DNA from: CAZRGV01 sp964599655
GTDB lineage: Bacteria > Planctomycetota > Planctomycetia > Isosphaerales > Isosphaeraceae
NCBI GenBank assembly: GCA_964599655.1
Contig: CAZRGV010000019.1
Location: 1-62,146 of the forward strand
DNA: 62,146 nucleotides
Direction: 5' to 3'
A model generated the notes under the pieces. It saw only the letters and a program-made list of their open reading frames with translations, was not told where the DNA came from and did not search any database. Positions 61,105 to 62,146 of this stretch are shown piece by piece. The position numbers and the translations under genes were made by a program. Positions within the stretch are counted from its first letter, which is position 1; every line of letters starts with the position of its first letter.

Positions 61105-61956
61105 TCAGTCGAACAACGTGGTTCTCGGGCGCTCGGGCGGAACGGGCTCGGGCAGGTCGAGCAGAGCGCGAAGCTGTCGGGCGGTTTCGGGGGCGAAGCC
61201 GGCGTAGTGGTTGTTGGCGAAGACCACCACCGGTACGCGACGGGCCAGATCGCGAATCACTCGGGCCGTCTCGGCGAGCTCGGCCGATCGGTCGATGACC
61301 ACGCGATCAAACGTCGTGGTGATCTTCTCGATCGCGTCGCGGTCGCCGATCAGCCGGACGAAGGCCAGCGGGCCCGTCACCGCGTCGTGCTTCGCGACGA
61401 TCTCGGCCGGCGAGGGCATCCACTTCTGCGCGGTGAGCGTGAACGCGGTGTTGTAGTCGCGTAGCAGCCCAAGCAGCGGCTCGCCCACCCATCGAGGGTT
61501 CCGAATCTCGATGGCCAGGGGCGCCTTCTCGCGGGGCCAGGCGTTCAGGAACGCCTCGAGCACTTCCAGAAAAGCGTCGAGCGACGCGAACGCGCCCCGG
61601 TTGAAGTAGCCCATCTGGAGGAGGACGACCCGAAGCTTGTCGCCGAGCGGCTCGATCGACGACACGAAGCCGTCAACCTCGGCCTGGCAGTCGCGAAGCT
61701 GCTTCTCATGGGTGATGACGCGAGGCACCTTCAAGGCGAACTGGAAGCCGTCGGGCGTGTGGTCTCGCCAGCCTCGAACCATCCGAGCGCTCGGCGTGTG
61801 GTAAAAGGTGCTGTCCACCTCGACGATCGGGAAGCGGTCGGCGTAGAAGGCGAGGTACTCGCCGGCGGGCAGGCCGGGCGGGTAGAACGGCCCTTCCCAG
61901 TCGGGATAGCTCCAGCCGCTGCAACCGATGAGGATGGGGTGAGTCTGTTCACTCAT
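61105..61956 (-). CDS. DUF72 (YecE-like) protein
   Basis: A 283-residue TIM-barrel-fold protein of the DUF72 family. Characteristic sequence: ILIGCSGWSYPDWEGPFYPP, IVEVDSTFYHTPSARMVRGW, FQFALKVPRVITHEKQL, LAIEIRNPRWVGEPLLGLL, FVRLIGDR and VVVFANNHYAGFAPETARQL. DUF72 proteins are widespread and unproven in function; a link to nuclease or metal-dependent chemistry has been suggested from the fold. Cytoplasmic. The start at ATG 61956 has only a weak ribosome site. The 190 bases upstream to the window edge show no gene. Confidence 0.93.
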   Translation of the reverse strand: MSEQTHPILIGCSGWSYPDWEGPFYPPGLPAGEYLAFYADRFPIVEVDSTFYHTPSARMVRGWRDHTPDGFQFALKVPRVITHEKQLRDCQAEVDGFVSSIEPLGDKLRVVLLQMGYFNRGAFASLDAFLEVLEAFLNAWPREKAPLAIEIRNPRWVGEPLLGLLRDYNTAFTLTAQKWMPSPAEIVAKHDAVTGPLAFVRLIGDRDAIEKITTTFDRVVIDRSAELAETARVIRDLARRVPVVVFANNHYAGFAPETARQLRALLDLPEPVPPERPRTTLFD

Positions 61957-62146
61957 GGCTCTATTTTAGACCCTGGTCCAAGGCTCGTAAACGCGCGGGG
62001 AAAACCATGGCGCCGGACCCTCCAGACGCCCTCGATCTCAAGGACCGCACGTTCTCCATCCCGCGATCGGCGAAGGCCGAATCGCGTTAGAATATGTTGC
62101 GTTTCGAACGCTTTGCGCCACTCAGCCGGCCAGCGCGAGGTTCGGT

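Noticed and set aside
1..62146. tRNA, rRNA, insertion sequences, prophage or integration sites
   Set aside because: Intergenic stretches were scanned for cloverleaf ends, transposase-like frames and long terminal repeats; none was convincing by eye.

Overview
This 62 kb window is GC-rich (roughly 64-66% by eye), gene-dense chromosomal DNA from a planctomycete, most likely of the family Isosphaeraceae. The assignment rests on lineage-typical families: two very long 'propeller + HEAT + C-terminal cytochrome c' proteins of PVC type, a DUF1559 pseudopilin with the HPGG...FADGS C-terminal signature, a ThuA-like protein, a DUF1570-type secreted protein, many sugar-isomerase/Gfo-Idh genes and GTG/TTG starts. 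It is a draft sequence: three N runs (11660-11696, 17139-17148, 33918-33936) each fall inside a gene and cause apparent frame or start problems. No rRNA, tRNA, CRISPR array, insertion sequence or prophage was seen.

Layout. 1-8389: end of a ThuA-like gene, a nitrilase-family amidohydrolase downstream of a PVC cytochrome, a small duplicated membrane protein, a secreted propeller-like protein, and a 1 kb gene-free stretch with a peculiar short repeat. 8390-16726: glycogen phosphorylase, a second PVC cytochrome, a DUF1559 protein and a small lipoprotein. 17082-25233: TypA/BipA GTPase, then a minus-strand run of carbohydrate genes (GNAT acetyltransferase, two TIM-barrel isomerases, membrane protein, Gfo/Idh/MocA oxidoreductase, membrane-anchored L7/L12-like protein, cupin-type isomerase). 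25525-34069: a PilT-like ATPase with an extra N-terminal domain, a GT39-type membrane glycosyltransferase, a PhzF-like isomerase, and a coupled set xylulokinase / UlaG-like metallo-hydrolase / MetE-like methyltransferase.

34171-45453 is the most interesting part: ten tightly packed minus-strand genes, several overlapping by 4 bp, ending in a hairpin. In transcription order they encode a coiled-coil protein, CheW, a sensor-less methyl-accepting protein, a CheA-receiver hybrid kinase, a receiver-PATAN-pseudoreceiver protein, two coiled-coil proteins, a formylglycine-generating-enzyme-like protein without the catalytic cysteines, a zinc-ribbon TRAFAC-type GTPase and a stand-alone GAP1-N2 adaptor. 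This looks like a chemosensory pathway whose output is a GTPase switch instead of (or in addition to) a flagellar or pilus motor; I know of no described system with this composition.

45723-62146: DUF1570-like metallopeptidase, acyltransferase-3, CoaB-like ligase, glucuronate-isomerase-family protein, two secreted proteins, HpcH/HpaI aldolase, a four-gene plus-strand run (membrane protein with PH-like tail, CtBP-like 2-hydroxyacid dehydrogenase, radical SAM protein with unusual cysteine spacing, DUF2079 membrane protein), a structured 1.3 kb stretch, an ECF sigma factor, a palindromic intergenic element, a small membrane protein and a DUF72 protein. The final 190 bases hold only the DUF72 upstream region. 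Many convergent gene pairs are separated by perfect hairpins that act as likely terminators.
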